Positions 45,169 through 56,695 of a DNA stretch of 64,000 nucleotides are shown piece after piece. Position 1 is the stretch's first letter, and each line of letters begins with the position of its first letter. This DNA comes from Tubulanus polymorphus (taxonomy: Eukaryota; Nemertea; Palaeonemertea; Tubulaniformes; Tubulanidae). The notes beneath the pieces were generated by a model. It saw only the letters and a program-made list of their open reading frames with translations. It had not been told where the DNA came from and did no database searches. Position numbers and translations under genes: made by a program. Location of the stretch: contig NC_134025.1 of the NCBI RefSeq assembly GCF_964204645.1, positions 15,532,001 to 15,596,000 on the forward strand, given 5' to 3'.

Positions 45169-47480
45169 ATGTTTACAGTGTGCGCAGTTGGCTAACAAGA
45201 GTTTCTATTTAATATCTTGCATATAATGCCCCTTAGGTGCTTTGCTTGGTAAATCATGTATTTATGCTCGCTTTTGTTTTTTGTAACTAATGAATGTGTA
45301 TGGAATGATTCCATAAATTCTGCATTATTGTATTCTGTATACTGTATTTGATATATTTCTATGGTTGTTATTTCATGGTTTCTGGTCATGGTAATTCTAT
45401 AGGCTGAGAATTTGTATAGTTTTGTATAGTTCAGTAGATATATCAGATATTGAGATTTTTGGTCACTTGTTATATGGATTTAGACCTGTGGGGTTGTGCT
45501 GCTGTGTTTGAGTAAAGAGTGAAGATTTAAATTGAACGTTTAGACAGCCAAATGTTACGGTAAATTGATAATATAAAGATATTCGACGATAATTATATGA
45601 ATTTATTTATGGTAATTTTGTATTGGTTTGTAGTTAATCGTGCATCCGTGTTTGTGACGTCGAAAATAAATGACTGTAATGATTTTTGCCACGGAACATG
45701 AATCTTCGTATTGGTTGATCTTCACATTTTATTAACGTAACAATGGCAACAGCAGCAACAGGCCAACAATATGTTAGGCCAAAAGAAACAAGGAACAGGT
45801 CGCTGACCGAACAAGGTGTCGAATACCAGAAGGAGAATAAACTGATAGATAGAAAAAATCTCCTGAAGAAGCTGAACAACCTGTCTGGAACTCTTCTGTC
45901 AGTTATTGAGCACGGTGACTATGATGTTGTCCAGAATTCATACAAAGACTGAATCAATGCGTACGAGAATTTCTTGCAAATTTCTGATGAGTACTGTCTT
46001 TTACTCAGTTCTAAAGAAAAAGAGAATTTGTCGGTTGAAAGTAATGAGATGAATACATACTTCAACCAAGTAAAAATGGCAGCTGAAAATACTTTGTCGG
46101 TACTCGCAAGATCGAAACAGACCTGCTGGATCCAGGAAGTCTGTAAGATCAAAAGCTAGTTCAGTACGCTCTGATTTGAGTAAGGGTAGCTCCGTAATAT
46201 CTGCTCGTTTGAAAGAGAAAAGCAGAGCTTAATGTCTTGCTTAATAGTATGAAAAAAAACAGACTCTTGAGCTTGAGAAATTGCGATTGAAACAACAAGA
46301 AGAGTTTTTAGATTTGAATACGCAGCTGGAAGTAAGTGAAGCGAACGGTAACGTGATTGAAATATTTTTAGATAAGGAATCGAATACGTCAATGATTGAT
46401 GATAAATTGTTCGTTCCTGAACCATTTCCGAAAGTGAAATAGCTGAAAATGATGGGTGTTACAGATCTTTGAATCCACGTGCTACTGCGTTCATGCCGCA
46501 TCAACCATCTTATGCCGGAAGCATTGTTAATGCAGAACCAAGAGGTCTAGATTCGATTGTGAAACATATCAAGAAGCCGTTTGTTGAAATAAAGAAATTC
46601 GACGGAAATCCTCTTGAATATCGGCGTTTCATCCGTCAGTTCAATTCTAGAATCGCTGAAAATACGGACGACGATGAACGGCTAAACTTTCTCGAAGAAT
46701 TGTAATAGGGCTTAGCTATATAGGTTCAACACGAGGATATCAAGCTGTTCTTAGAGAGATTGAAGAACGATACGGTGACTCAGCGATCATTGCAAACGCT
46801 TTGTTAAAGAAAGCTATAAACTGGCCTATGATTAAGTCAGACAACAGTAAAGGCTTGGACGAATTCTCGATTTTCTGTTGAAAGTAGAGAATGCAGTGAA
46901 AGATATAGATGCATTGAAACTTCTTGAGTACCCTGACAATCTAAGGAAGTTGGTGGGTAAATTACCATGGTCGCTTCAAGATAGATGGAGAACTATAGTA
47001 CAGACAGCGCGCTCTGCTGGTAATGCTATAAATCTGAACACCCTGGTGAGTTTTGTACGGAAGGAGTCAAAAAAGGTGAACGACCCCATTTTTGGCAAAG
47101 ATATGATGGCTGCTGCTTTAGATCAGAAGAAAGACAAAAAGTCTCTGCGAATATCGCAAGGTTGCCGAAATACTGTTGCTGCTCAGACAGGGAGCATTTC
47201 TTATACGAATCAACAAAACTCATCTAATCTCGCATTGAAGAAACCATGTGTATACTGTACTGGCAATCATGTGTTGAATAATTGTCAAGACCTGTCTAAT
47301 GTTGCCTGTGAAGAAAAAATATCTTTTCTTAAAAGAAAAGGCCTCTGTTGGGGTTGTCTCTGATCGGGACATCAGAAGAGAAATTGCAGATTGAAGATGA
47401 ACTGCGATATATGTAAACGGTCACATCCGAGTGTACTGCACAAGCGGTATATTTCATCCCATGCAACGATAAAATAAAGG
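45169..47480 (+). mobile_element. BEL/Pao-type LTR retrotransposon, 5' part only
   Basis: A possible 5' LTR starts TGTTTACAGTGTGCGCAG at 45169 and includes an AATAAA at 45666. The gag-like region starts at 45743 and ends after the zinc knuckles near 47460. No protease, RT, RNase H, integrase or 3' LTR follows. LTR limits are not proven. Confidence 0.6.
45743..47460 (+). pseudogene. BEL/Pao gag-like gene, broken
   Basis: After an N-terminal Lys/Glu-rich coiled-coil part (45743-46440), the gag core is recognisable by IKKFDGNPLEYRRFIRQFNS and LLEYPDNLRKLVGKLPWSLQ, as in Pao-type gag proteins. A knuckle CVYCTGNHVLNNC and a second Cys/His group follow; the latter is cut by TGA at 47361-47363. Other breaks: a stop at 45950, the end of the next run at about 46159, a shift near 46440, and a TAA near 46704. 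A viral-like capsid role is normal for this family; here no intact product is possible. No joined protein is given. Confidence 0.72.
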
Positions 47481-48518
47481 TCCAATGGCCCTGTGGCTCA
47501 CCATTAAATCAATGAGTGCATATATTGTCAAAAATATTATACTGAATATAAATTTATTTGGATTGAAGATGTTTGAGGCTGACAATATATGCGCCTGCGG
47601 ATGTGTGAGAGTGCTGTGTATACTATCATTGCAGAGTCACTGCGCTACATATATAGACTCACTCAGGTGATTACTAACACACACAGCCATATACTGTAAC
47701 CTATATTCGGCTGATTGTTGACTCACGTATATACAAATGTACTAGCGACGCAGTATTAGATTGACCGCAATTTCACAAGTCAGAATACATCCATTCACAA
47801 AATGTCAAAAAAATACAAATATATACAGACTTTTTTTCTAGAAATCAAAACAAATACCCGCTATGATTTTTTTCTAAAATATACAAATAAATACCGACTA
47901 CGAGCCCTGCCATTGGTATTGTCATACTTGCTAGTTCAGATACTGAATTAAATAGCCTACTTGCTACTAAGCATTTGTTTTGGGTTTCACATTAGGCTTT
48001 CCCAATGGGCTTTCCCAATTACATCAGAAACGCCGTAATTCCCGGAATTTCCCGTATATCCCACAAACAGCCAATCACATTCATTGTAGCTCAGGTTACA
48101 AGGTCAACTCAAATAAATAGGTTTTAGCAGGGTTTGTGCATGTTTTTCAAGAATAAGTCCTCTAAAAATAACTCAATCACTATGAAATTTTTGTGTGCTT
48201 GATAACTCATTAAGCCAAACCATGACACCAAAAATCAACACTATTGGTTCAATAGCTGTAAAGTGGCGATAACGGGTTTTTTGCACAGCGTTGTTCGTAT
48301 TCTTGATCTTGTCTGGATACTGTGTCGACACGTGTATGCTGACAAATCCGCGCCATGCTATTGCAAACCAGGGAATTTAGAATCCTGTTCAATGGTCAAG
48401 ACAGGCTTTTAAAAGGAAAGGTCTACTAACAGTCAATTAAGCCTACTTGAAACTATGGGTGACAGGACCAGATGGCCTTATTTGACTCCGGAAAATCGAA
48501 ATGTTAGGTCTTAATTAG
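47481..48518. other. Non-coding stretch with a shared segment
   Basis: No gene. It holds the segment 48011-48082 that recurs at 56594-56662. Confidence 0.45.
48011..48082. repeat. Shared CCAAT-containing segment (copy 1)
   Basis: CCGGAATTTCCCGTATATCC and AAACAGCCAATCACATTC match 56594-56662 closely. CCAATCA is a CCAAT-box core and the sequence upstream includes palindromic GGAATTTCC, so a promoter-derived repeat is possible. Confidence 0.6.
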
Positions 48519-48720
48519 TCTTTATGAATTTCGAAAAAGCATTTGATAAGGTACAACATCAGCGATTACTAAACAAGCTGTTAGGAAAAGGTATCAATGA
48601 TGGGTTGCTAAAATGGCACAGCAGTTTTCTCCGAACGAAAGCAGATGGCCAAAATGAAGGGAATTGTCTAATCTTGGAAATAAGTAGGTCTAACTAGTGG
48701 AGTCATGCAAGGTAGTATCC
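48519..48720 (+). pseudogene. LINE RT fragment
   Basis: NFEKAFDKVQHQRLLNKLLG and LLKWHSSFLRTKADG match the catalytic first-Asp RT block (F-x-KAFD). Loss of frame and stops follow. Same family as 35340-35560. Confidence 0.7.
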
Positions 48721-49550
48721 AAAGTAATCTTCTCTCCACAAGTTTTACAGTAACAAGCGTGTAATGTATAATATGGTGCTGGATTGACAAAAACCGATTA
48801 ATTTTACTTGATTTTGCGTTACACTTGTGCTTTCTCATTTCAATTGTCAATATGATATTGTACGTTTGTTATACCGGCATGAGACGTGCAGATTATAATT
48901 GTCAACTCCTTACACTACTAATACTTAACTTGACACTAGTAAGTACAAAAAAATAAGTGTGAGGCTCTTCGAAACATTCACGCAAGGAAAATTAACCGGG
49001 TAACATCTTCAAAATGGTGGGCTTCCTTCTCTTTGTTGCCGGTTCGTTATTAATTAGGTTCATCACTTATATCAGATAAAATGACGTCTAAATCCATTAA
49101 ATCATCGCAATCCTGTTCGGTAGCAGCCATGTACACGATGCGACTGGTTGGCGGTGAGAGGTCGTTGTTAACAAATATTTTTTTCTAATTCATTTTTCAT
49201 TTTGACCAAACAAATAACGCAGAATCATCGATTTACAAATAAATTAACTTAGTCAGGTTACTTCCAAAAAATGAGTCAACGCCTGCAAGCAATCGTTGTT
49301 ATTTTTACAGCAGTGTGTGCTGTATCTTTATAAGACACGCGAGAGAGTATATACAATAAATCAATAGTAATAGGTTACCCCGGTGACAGCCAGCTGATAG
49401 ATGTACTGTGTTGAGTGCAAGCGGAAGCCACGTGTATGCCAGCAGTCTGTGTTAACACAGGAATATTGATTGGATGCCTGGCGCATATATCAACTAGCAA
49501 AACGCGCGGCATGCGCTAAAGGACTCCTATTTTAGTTTCCGATAATAAAA
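48721..49550. other. Non-coding stretch
   Basis: No gene or repeat recognised. Confidence 0.4.
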
Positions 49551-50135
49551 TCAACATGTTAAAATTTCTTTTGCGACATATTTCTGAAGAAACAACAACG
49601 CTTGAGTTTTTCGAAAAACGTAATGAAAATAGACTATATCGTATTTTAGAACACCTACTCGTAACACCGTAATTTGTGCTGTCAATCCGTAACGATTACG
49701 GGAAAATCGTAACAGTTGGCAGGTCTGATCATTGTGTATTCTAATAAGTGCTGTTTCGACACTGTGAAAAGCAATCAAGCAATTATTTCTAAAATAATAA
49801 GTTAACTGAGAACCCGTTCCAAGACTTTGGATAGAAATGATAAGTTTGACACAGGTCGGTAATTTTGAAAAACATTGGTGTCCAAAGATTGCTTTTTGAG
49901 TAATGGCCTCAAATAGCAAGTTCAAACTGTGATGGAACTATACCGTATTCAAGAGAAAAATTGACGATTTTAGAGACCAGAGTAATGGAAGACATTTCTG
50001 TAAAAGTGTAGATGAAAGCGGGTCCACCTCACAATTTGTTGGTTTCATATCGGAAATTAACTTGTATGGATCAGTTTCATCAATTTTTCTTAAGCAGCTG
50101 AGATAAGTAGAACAATTGTATGTTTCGGCATCCAA
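49551..50135 (-). pseudogene. LINE RT N-terminal fragment (jockey/CR1-like)
   Basis: From 50135 leftward: KIDETDPYKLISDMKPTNCE and VDPLSSTLLQKCLP, then in other frames a YRPVS-like block and LTYYFRNNCLIAFHSVETAL. This is the order of the pre-RT and RT finger blocks, at least three frame changes apart. Palm motifs are not reached. Confidence 0.65.
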
Positions 50136-50516
50136 ATTTGAGCTACTAGTGATTTGGACAGCCTCTCTGATGGCCTTGACCTTATCAAAAAAAATGTACT
50201 GAAGTTTTCAGCTAATTCCGATGCCTTATCATGATTGGGCCAGTCCGTCTGAACATGCCAGTAAAGAAGGGCTCTCTCTTTATATTGCTATCACGGTGTT
50301 CTTGTTGTCTTTCATTGTACCTAAGGATTTTCTACGCACCTATGCTCAACTATACATCCAGACATACATATGTGTAAAGTTGCAAGAGAGAGCAAGTAGT
50401 TTAGAAGATCTCTGGACAAGATTGTGTCCGCGGACGGATGACAGACAACCTGACTCAGTCCACCCCCTACACTTTGTCGCAGGGTATAATAATAACAATC
50501 AACAGAATTATAAGAT

Positions 50517-50542
50517 GGTTTCTGTGCAATAACAGAAAACCC
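50517..50542. repeat. Hairpin of the dispersed repeat family, third copy
   Basis: GGTTTCTGT, a 6-base loop, ACAGAAAACC: the same hairpin as at 32123 and 63639, here without the downstream CCGCGTGATTATT block. Confidence 0.65.
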
Positions 50543-50584
50543 TAATTAGCCTAACCTCAATGCCATACTTAAAGTATCACTCAC

Positions 50585-50753
50585 ATGAGCATCAATGATT
50601 TCCAGTCGCTTCACAGCAATATTCAGCTGCCTTTGTTTCTTCTCATAATCATCATGCAACTTTTTCAGAGCGGTACTTTTTTCTCCCCAAGGTTTGGAAT
50701 AAACACTAACCATGCGCACCAATTCATTCAGTGGTGTATGGAGGTCACTCACA
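50585..50753 (-). CDS. Candidate coiled-coil exon, unknown protein
   Basis: A 169-base open exon between CATTTTAG|TGTGAGTG and a perfect donor GCTCAT|GTGAGT. It encodes SDLHTPLNELVRMVSVYSKP, EKSTALKKLHDDYEKKQRQL and NIAVKRLEIIDAH, a strongly helical, heptad-like sequence with no TE motif. Entry follows the first or second codon position, exit is phase 0. No stop or frameshift. It is probably part of a host gene on the minus strand. The family is not recognised. Confidence 0.5.
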
Positions 50754-50819
50754 CTAAAATGTTGAATTTGAACAAAATAGTTATAAACAGGTAGTAGCAA
50801 GAGGCCCAGGGGCCTTAGA

Positions 50820-51279
50820 GCATAGGTAGATTATACTGTAGTACAGTATTAAGTGGTTGGTGTTTTACATTTGCCTGTACGATTTTCATTCACGCTGAAA
50901 AGGAATTTCATTTTTCTGATTTAGCCTACATTATTTGTATTAAATGTGCACACCTTTTTGCATAGATTAATTCCTTTGAACCCTAAACAAACTGGGAAAT
51001 GTGTTATTCACAACCGGCTAAAATCAGCATATTTCTAAACAGAAAAAATATGAGCTCGTTTGATTGATGCTAACAACCGACCTTTGCTTTACTACCCTAC
51101 TAATATCCCATCAATTATACTATTATCTTGTGAATTGATTGGCTATTTTCTGTTTTGTATTCATCGAAATCAAATTCAAATTCATTTATTCATCATAAAT
51201 CAAGATAAATGATTGTGAATGAAAGAGAACAACAAGCAGCCTGTCGGCTGATACAGCTCCGCTGTTTGATGATTAAATT
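50820..51279. other. Non-coding stretch
   Basis: AT-rich, nothing recognised. Confidence 0.4.
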
Positions 51280-51800
51280 TTACAAGGACCACCTACACAG
51301 TGCACTCAAGTGTTCAAATCCAAAAACGGCTCTCTAACTTTTTAGCCCTTGGCCCATAGTATCTACATACCAAGCTTTGTCAAGATCGGATAATGATTGT
51401 AGGACTAGTAGCAAGTTAGCAAGATTTTACAAATGTGACCTGTGCAGCACCTCCTAGAGGTCAAATTGGGAAAACGGCTCATTATCATTTTATTTTAGCC
51501 CTTGGCCCATAATATTGACACACCAAATTTTGTCAAGATTGGACGATAATTCTAGGACAAGTGGCGATTTGAAAATTTTACAAGCACCATGCATACAGCA
51601 GCCCAGGTAGAATCTTAAAAACTGCATTATAACTTTTTAGCCCTTGGCCCATAGTATTGACATACCAAGATCTGTCAACATCACATTATAATAGTAGGGC
51701 CGGTAGGAAGTTAAAGATTTTACAAGTATGACCTGTACAGCGCCGCCTAAAGGTCAAATTGGGAAAACAGCCCTATAACATTTTGTCCCTTGGCCTGTAC
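51280..51800 (+). repeat. Tandem array of about 150-bp units
   Basis: TTTTAGCCCTTGGCCCATAG and variants recur near 51339, 51496, 51637 and 51783. Each is followed by a TGACATACCAA-x-x-TTGTCAA block and a TTTACAAG-x-x-GACCTGTACAGC block. Four diverged units. Confidence 0.75.
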
Positions 51801-52258
51801 TCAGTGTTCTCCATTAGGCGTTTTTAAGGGGCGGCCCACCCCTTCGATCTTCATGTCAGCCCCTGTAAAATCTCCTGCCCATATGAAAAGATTGCCGCCC
51901 TGTAGCCGACATATTTTGAAAATCCGTCAGTGACGATCTTCGGTTTGATATCACCAGCGATGTCTCCTACATACAAACAAACATTACCGGTATGTCAATA
52001 ATTGTATAAATAGTGAGTCAGACAAACGCTTCATGCCATAAAAACTTATTACATACGTCAATAATTGAAGAAACGGCTCATGCACGGAGCCACGCAGCGC
52101 CCTCAGGTAGGCCTATAAATATCCTGGGATTTCCAGGCATGTTAAAAATAAAAACTAGAAAGAAACTTTTTAATAGGACGACGACCGAGAATAGAAATTA
52201 AAAGTGGAACTCAGGGTGAATAGGTTGGTTGCTACGGCTTACACACTGTAGTGCTTTT
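51801..52258. other. Non-coding stretch
   Basis: It begins with CAGTGTTCTCCATTAGGCG, which resembles a hAT-type end; no partner end was found. Nothing else. Confidence 0.4.
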
Positions 52259-52355
52259 CCAATACAAACTATGCATACAAACCATACATACAAACCATAC
52301 ATACATACCACGCATACATACCACGCATACATACCACGCATACATACCACGCATA
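52259..52355. repeat. Short minisatellite, CATACATACCACG
   Basis: ACATACCACGCAT repeats about four times at a 13-base period, preceded by CATACAAAC variants. Confidence 0.85.
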
Positions 52356-52383
52356 CCATTTTAATAAAATTTTTGTTGTATAA

Positions 52384-52690
52384 ATGAAAGAAGAACCCGA
52401 ATATAAAATTGAAATAAAAGAAACTAATAACTTATTTTCACTATTTAATTACATCTCAGCAACAAATTTAGTGTATGGAAAACAATATAAAATCGGTAAT
52501 ATTTATCTGATTGATCAAATATTATTAAATGAATCAAATTTAATAACTTACAAATAGATACTTTAGATAATGGGGTTAAAAAATGCTAAAATATTTAATA
52601 CAGTTTTAGATTATCAAGGAAATTTAGTTGAAATAATAATGAATAATGGAATTCAATATATTCAGATAATGAATTTTCCAAATTAAATCA
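52384..52690 (+). pseudogene. AT-rich reading frame, copy 1, origin unknown
   Basis: An ATG opens KIEIKETNNLFSLFNYISAT, NLVYGKQYKIGNIYLIDQIL and more, to a TAG near 52557. A second frame continues with KIFNTVLDYQGNLVEIIMNN. Codon use is almost wholly A/T (AAA, ATT, TTA, AAT), unlike any neighbour. A second copy in opposite orientation begins at 60565. I do not recognise the family. The composition is typical of AT-rich viruses, plasmids or organelles, but this is inference only. Confidence 0.45.
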
Positions 52691-52829
52691 TAAAGTAAAG
52701 TGTAGACGCACTATAGTGGTATTCCCATTGTTCAGCACACTAGGGTGGAATCATTCAAAATTTTCAAATTAATCTCCAGCAACGTAGGGTATCAATAAGT
52801 CAGCACTGAAAGGGTTAATTTATATGTTT

Positions 52830-53702
52830 CAAACGTATAAAGGTTAAACATTTTAATAATAATAAAATATTAAAATGAAATCTTAAATATTCATGTATAT
52901 GTTTTAAATATATAAAAGTTTAACATTAAAAATGATAATGAAATATAAAATTTGAATCTTTTATATAAAATTATATGTTTCAAATGCATAAAAGTTTAAT
53001 ATTCTAATGATAAATAGAATATAAAATTAGAATCTTTAAATTTAAATTATGTTTCAAATTTATTAAGGTTTAATAATCTCAAAATGACTAATAAAATATT
53101 AAATATTAAAAAATTATCAATTATTATATAGAATATTATTATTTAAGATTTAATTTTAATATTTCATTATTTTTAAAATGTTTAACTTTTATATATTTGA
53201 AACATGTAATTTTATGATTTCATTTTAATATTTTATTAATTATTAATTCAATATTTAACTTTTATATAATTGTAACATATAATTTAATATCTAAAATTTA
53301 ATCTTTATATTTTATTAATCATTTTTAGAAAATTAAAGTTTTATAAATTTTAAACATATAATCTAATATTAAAGATTCAAATTTAATATTTCATTATTTA
53401 TTTTTAAAACATTGATTTAAAACATCTAAACATTTAAAACATACAATCGGATATTAAAGATTTAATTTTAATATTTCATTATTTTTAAAATGTTTAACTT
53501 TTATATATTTGAAACACATAATTCTATGATTTCGTTTTAATATTTTATGAATTGCTAATTTAATATGTAACTTCTTTATAATTGAAACATAAAATTTAAT
53601 AGTTAAAATTTAATCTTAATATTTTATTAATCATATAACTGAATATTTAAGATTTAATTTTAATATTCTATTATTATCAAATGTTTTAACTTTTATATGT
53701 TT
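52830..53702. repeat. AT-rich tandem array with an orientation switch
   Basis: Units of about 60-85 bases combine ATGTTTCAAATGCATAAAAG and similar before about 53130. The reverse complements (TTTAACTTTTATATATTTG, AACATATAATTTAATA) follow after it. The array is therefore an imperfect large inverted repeat. It resumes at 54991-55435 and 58337-58420. Confidence 0.75.
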
Positions 53703-53910
53703 TACTAAGTTAGTTGTTATAAGTAAAAATGAGTTGTTTGTTTAAGAGATGGAGGGGAGTTTTAGATGTTGTTGTTTGTCTTTCTCAGTTTATAGGAAAA
53801 ATACCCATTCTGGATCATGCCTGCATAATTTCTCCTTCACTGCTTATAACATAACTCAGTGTTGCCCAAGGCTTATTCCTTCGTGCGTTAAGGATTTGTG
53901 ACCCCCTTTT

Positions 53911-54500
53911 TTGGATGAAGAATTAACCCAGATCAAGACTTCCCTTAATAAATTAGCGTACCCCGACGACATTTTGAATAAAGCTCTCTTGAGAGCCTGT
54001 CGTTCACATTTCTGTCATTCTCAAGGGACCCGCACGCGTAAACAGCCTATTATTGTACCTTTTGTTCCTTCTCTAGAAAAATCTAAAACTCCCCTCCATC
54101 TCTTAAACAAACAACTCATTTTTACTTATAATAACAAACTTAGTCATAATCTTACTCATAACTCCCCCAAAATTGAACCCCTGAACATTGGTGTATATAA
54201 AATTCCCTGTAAAGTTTATAACAAAATATATATGGTGAAACCGGGCACGATTTACATAAGCGCATCCGTGAACATAGGAATGATGTTAAGAATTTTAAGC
54301 CTGAAAGTGGTGTTGCTAATCACATATACGAAACCAGCCACAATTTTGATTTTGAAAATGCCTCCATAATTTTCCCCCGTCCGGAAAAGATTAAACGACA
54401 CATTATGGAATAGCACTGATTATCGAAAACTCGGGAAATTGTGTTAATTTGAATAACGGTTTCTCCCCCCACAACATTTTGATCTCCAAATTTCTCGCTT
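53911..54500 (+). pseudogene. PLE C-terminal coding region, frameshifted
   Basis: The run reads DEELTQIKTSLNKLAYPDDI, FVPSLEKSKTPLHLLNKQLI and YKIPCKVYNKIY. It loses frame at about 54232, in the endonuclease motif where the sister copy has YIGETGRDLNKR. The remainder (HIYETSHNF, RHIMES) is in another frame. Closely related to 57070-57720. Confidence 0.75.
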
Positions 54501-54847
54501 CTCTTGTACACCCGTTATATTAATTCCCCCATTGTTTTTGCCTTGAACATCGTTTGCTAGTTTGTTTCCACTCTCTCTCTGATTATTGCCTTTCATGTGA
54601 TTGCCTTTTCATCTGATTAAACTTTAGCTTGTCCTCACGTTTTAATCACTTTAGTTTGTGTCCTTTGTTAATAAATTACTTTAATCAGCATTGCCCCTAG
54701 TTTGCCTATGCTTACTTTACCATTGTTTTTCAGCATTATGTCATTACTTTTATCTATTCCCCTTTCAATATTTTAATCACTCACTCTGTTTTCTATTGTT
54801 TTGGTCTTGTATAAATATCTTGTAATATTCTCCTGTTCTCAGTACGC

Positions 54848-54878
54848 CTGATGATGGCTAATAGTCTTTAGCCGAAAC
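54848..54878 (+). ncRNA. Hammerhead-like ribozyme core in PLE copy 3
   Basis: CTGATGA, an extra T, GGCTAA/TTAGCC as a 6-bp helix II, then GAAAC. It sits just before the 3' end, as in known PLE ribozymes. The extra base beside the core is unusual. Confidence 0.5.
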
Positions 54879-54990
54879 GTTGTGCAAATATATATACTCT
54901 TCTACTCAAGTTTCTCGTTATGGCTGAATTTATTGTGGGATTTCTCTCGTTATCATCTTACACGGATATTGTGTATCTTCTCGTCTCATA

Positions 54991-55435
54991 ATTAATTCTA
55001 ATATTTTATTGTCTTTAAAATGTTTAACTTTTATATATTTGAAACATATAATTTTATGATTTCATTTTAATATTTCATTAATTATTAATTCAATATTCAA
55101 CTTTCATATAATTGAAACATATAATTTAACATTTAAAATTTAGTCTTTATATGTTACTAATAGTTTTTAGAATATTAAACTTTTATAAATTTGAAACATA
55201 TAACTTAATATCAAAGATTTAAAATTTAAATCTTTAATCAAAGATTTAAAAATTAAATCCTAAATATTCAATTTCAAATTTAATATTTTATTAATCATTT
55301 TTAAAATATTAAACTTTTATACATTTTAAACATATAATTTTACATTAAAGATTCAAATTCAATATTTCATTATCATTTTTAATGTTAAACTTTTATATAT
55401 TTAAAACATATAATTAAATATTTAACCCTTACAAT
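54991..55435. repeat. AT-rich tandem array, continued
   Basis: Same units as 53130-53702, for example TTTAACTTTTATATATTTGA. It ends at the TTAA (55432-55435) used by the piggyBac. Confidence 0.75.
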
Positions 55436-55572
55436 ACTACTACCGCATGGCATATGGTATAAATTGGCAAGCTAGCATACCTGTACCGTGATACGGTATC
55501 GCTTAACCCTTCTTCTAGAAGGGCATATCTATCAGTATCAGCCAGTGCTGCCATCTGCATAAAATATCCAAG

Positions 55573-55725
55573 ATGGCAGCAGCCAGGAAAAACAATTTGG
55601 CTGGATGAAATGGTTCAGCAGCTCGTATATGATGCTGACAGTGAGGCTGGTGACTTGGAATTTGGTAGTGAACAAATTGAGAGTGACAACGACTATGACA
55701 GCAGTAGTTCAGATGATAAGACTTA
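55573..55725 (+). pseudogene. piggyBac transposase N-terminus
   Basis: After ATGGCAGCAGCC the frame that continues reads WLDEMVQQLVYDADSEAGDL and EFGSEQIESDNDYDSSSSDD. An acidic, Ser-rich N-terminus is usual in this family. The ATG is out of frame with the rest. The copy at 20995-21110 preserves the same start. No catalytic Asp residues remain. Confidence 0.6.
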
Positions 55726-55973
55726 GTAAAAAAAAATAGGTTAAGTGCCGGCGATGATCTTGATGAAGAAAATGAAATCAGTGACAATTTTTTTAGACCC
55801 TGTTGATCCGGTTGTCATGGCAATGGACACCCAATAACAAAAATGAAGAACCAGAACTGTCCATCCTCAAGGTCACATATATCCAAATTATTTGTCTTGA
55901 CGAGAGAAATCCCACAATAACAAAGCCAAGATTAAAAAATTCTATATCGCAATGATTGTATTTGAGGAGCGAC

Positions 55974-56004
55974 GTTTCGGCTAACAACTGTTAGCCATCA
56001 TCAG
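55974..56004 (-). ncRNA. Hammerhead-like ribozyme core in PLE copy 4
   Basis: On the minus strand, CTGATGA (56004-55998), T, GGCTAA...TTAGCC and GAAAC (55978-55974), the same architecture and extra T as copy 3, with a different loop. Confidence 0.5.
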
Positions 56005-56593
56005 GCCGGCATGGAAACTATTTTATATTTTCAAAGAAATATTTTTCATAATATGAAAAAATATTCAAATAAAATTCATATGATGTCACATATCTGAGGG
56101 TGGCTGAATGTATGGCCGCGGAAGCTAAAATACTGGTGCAGTAAGAAATCGGCGTATTAGATCGTTTTAAATCCTGGAATTTACCACTACAATATTCAGA
56201 CCTCAACCTATACCTATACTTTGCTGCTTAGTGTTTTCAGGTCACAAGAAATTACAATTTACTACAAATTCCATCAAACAGAAAACACAGCGCTCATCTT
56301 CTGCTGACGAAATGTCAAACGCGCCAGCAAGCAGCGTTACAGTATCACTATAGTAGTGTATACTGTATGCACGTGTGTTTGTGTGTGCAACAGTCTAGTC
56401 TAATGATTTCCGCGCGCACGTGGAGGCCTTGTGTAAGTGAATGTTCACTTACACTTCAATGTCAATCAAATCAATCACCGGGTATTAAAATGAAACGATA
56501 CCTATGGGGATAATAATTACTTTCTCACCAGCAATGAGCATTTGAAATTCGCATGTATACGGCACCTAGTCCAATGAAACGTTCGCCATTCTT

Positions 56594-56662
56594 TGGCTTT
56601 CCCATAATTATTTCAATAGCGCCGGAATTCCCCGTATATCCCAAAAACAGCCAATCACATTC
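56594..56662. repeat. Shared CCAAT-containing segment (copy 2)
   Basis: GCCGGAATTCCCCGTATATC and AAACAGCCAATCACATTC match 48011-48082. Shortly downstream, at 56763, an ATG opens a 68-codon frame (MLTMSSTEVRHVFNRIDYTS and on, basic C-terminus), so a captured promoter plus first exon is conceivable. Confidence 0.55.
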
Positions 56663-56695
56663 GCTCGTAGAGACAACGCCTCCCAATCTAGGTCA

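Larger units (their letters stand above)
53703..54990 (+). mobile_element. Penelope-like element in the AT array (copy 3)
   Basis: 53703-53768 is an inverted copy of 54083-54150 (for example GAGATGGAGGGGAGTTTTAG), the inverted 5' tail known from PLEs. Then come a C-terminal coding part (53911-54500), a 3' UTR, a hammerhead-like core and a terminal CACGGATATTGTGTATCTTC. AT-array units flank both sides. Confidence 0.8.

Noticed and set aside
51795-51820. hAT-like end CAGTGTTCTCC
   Set aside because: No partner inverted end or target duplication identified.
52795-52820. piggyBac-like right end CTGAAAGGGTTAA
   Set aside because: No matching left end nearby; only one short motif.
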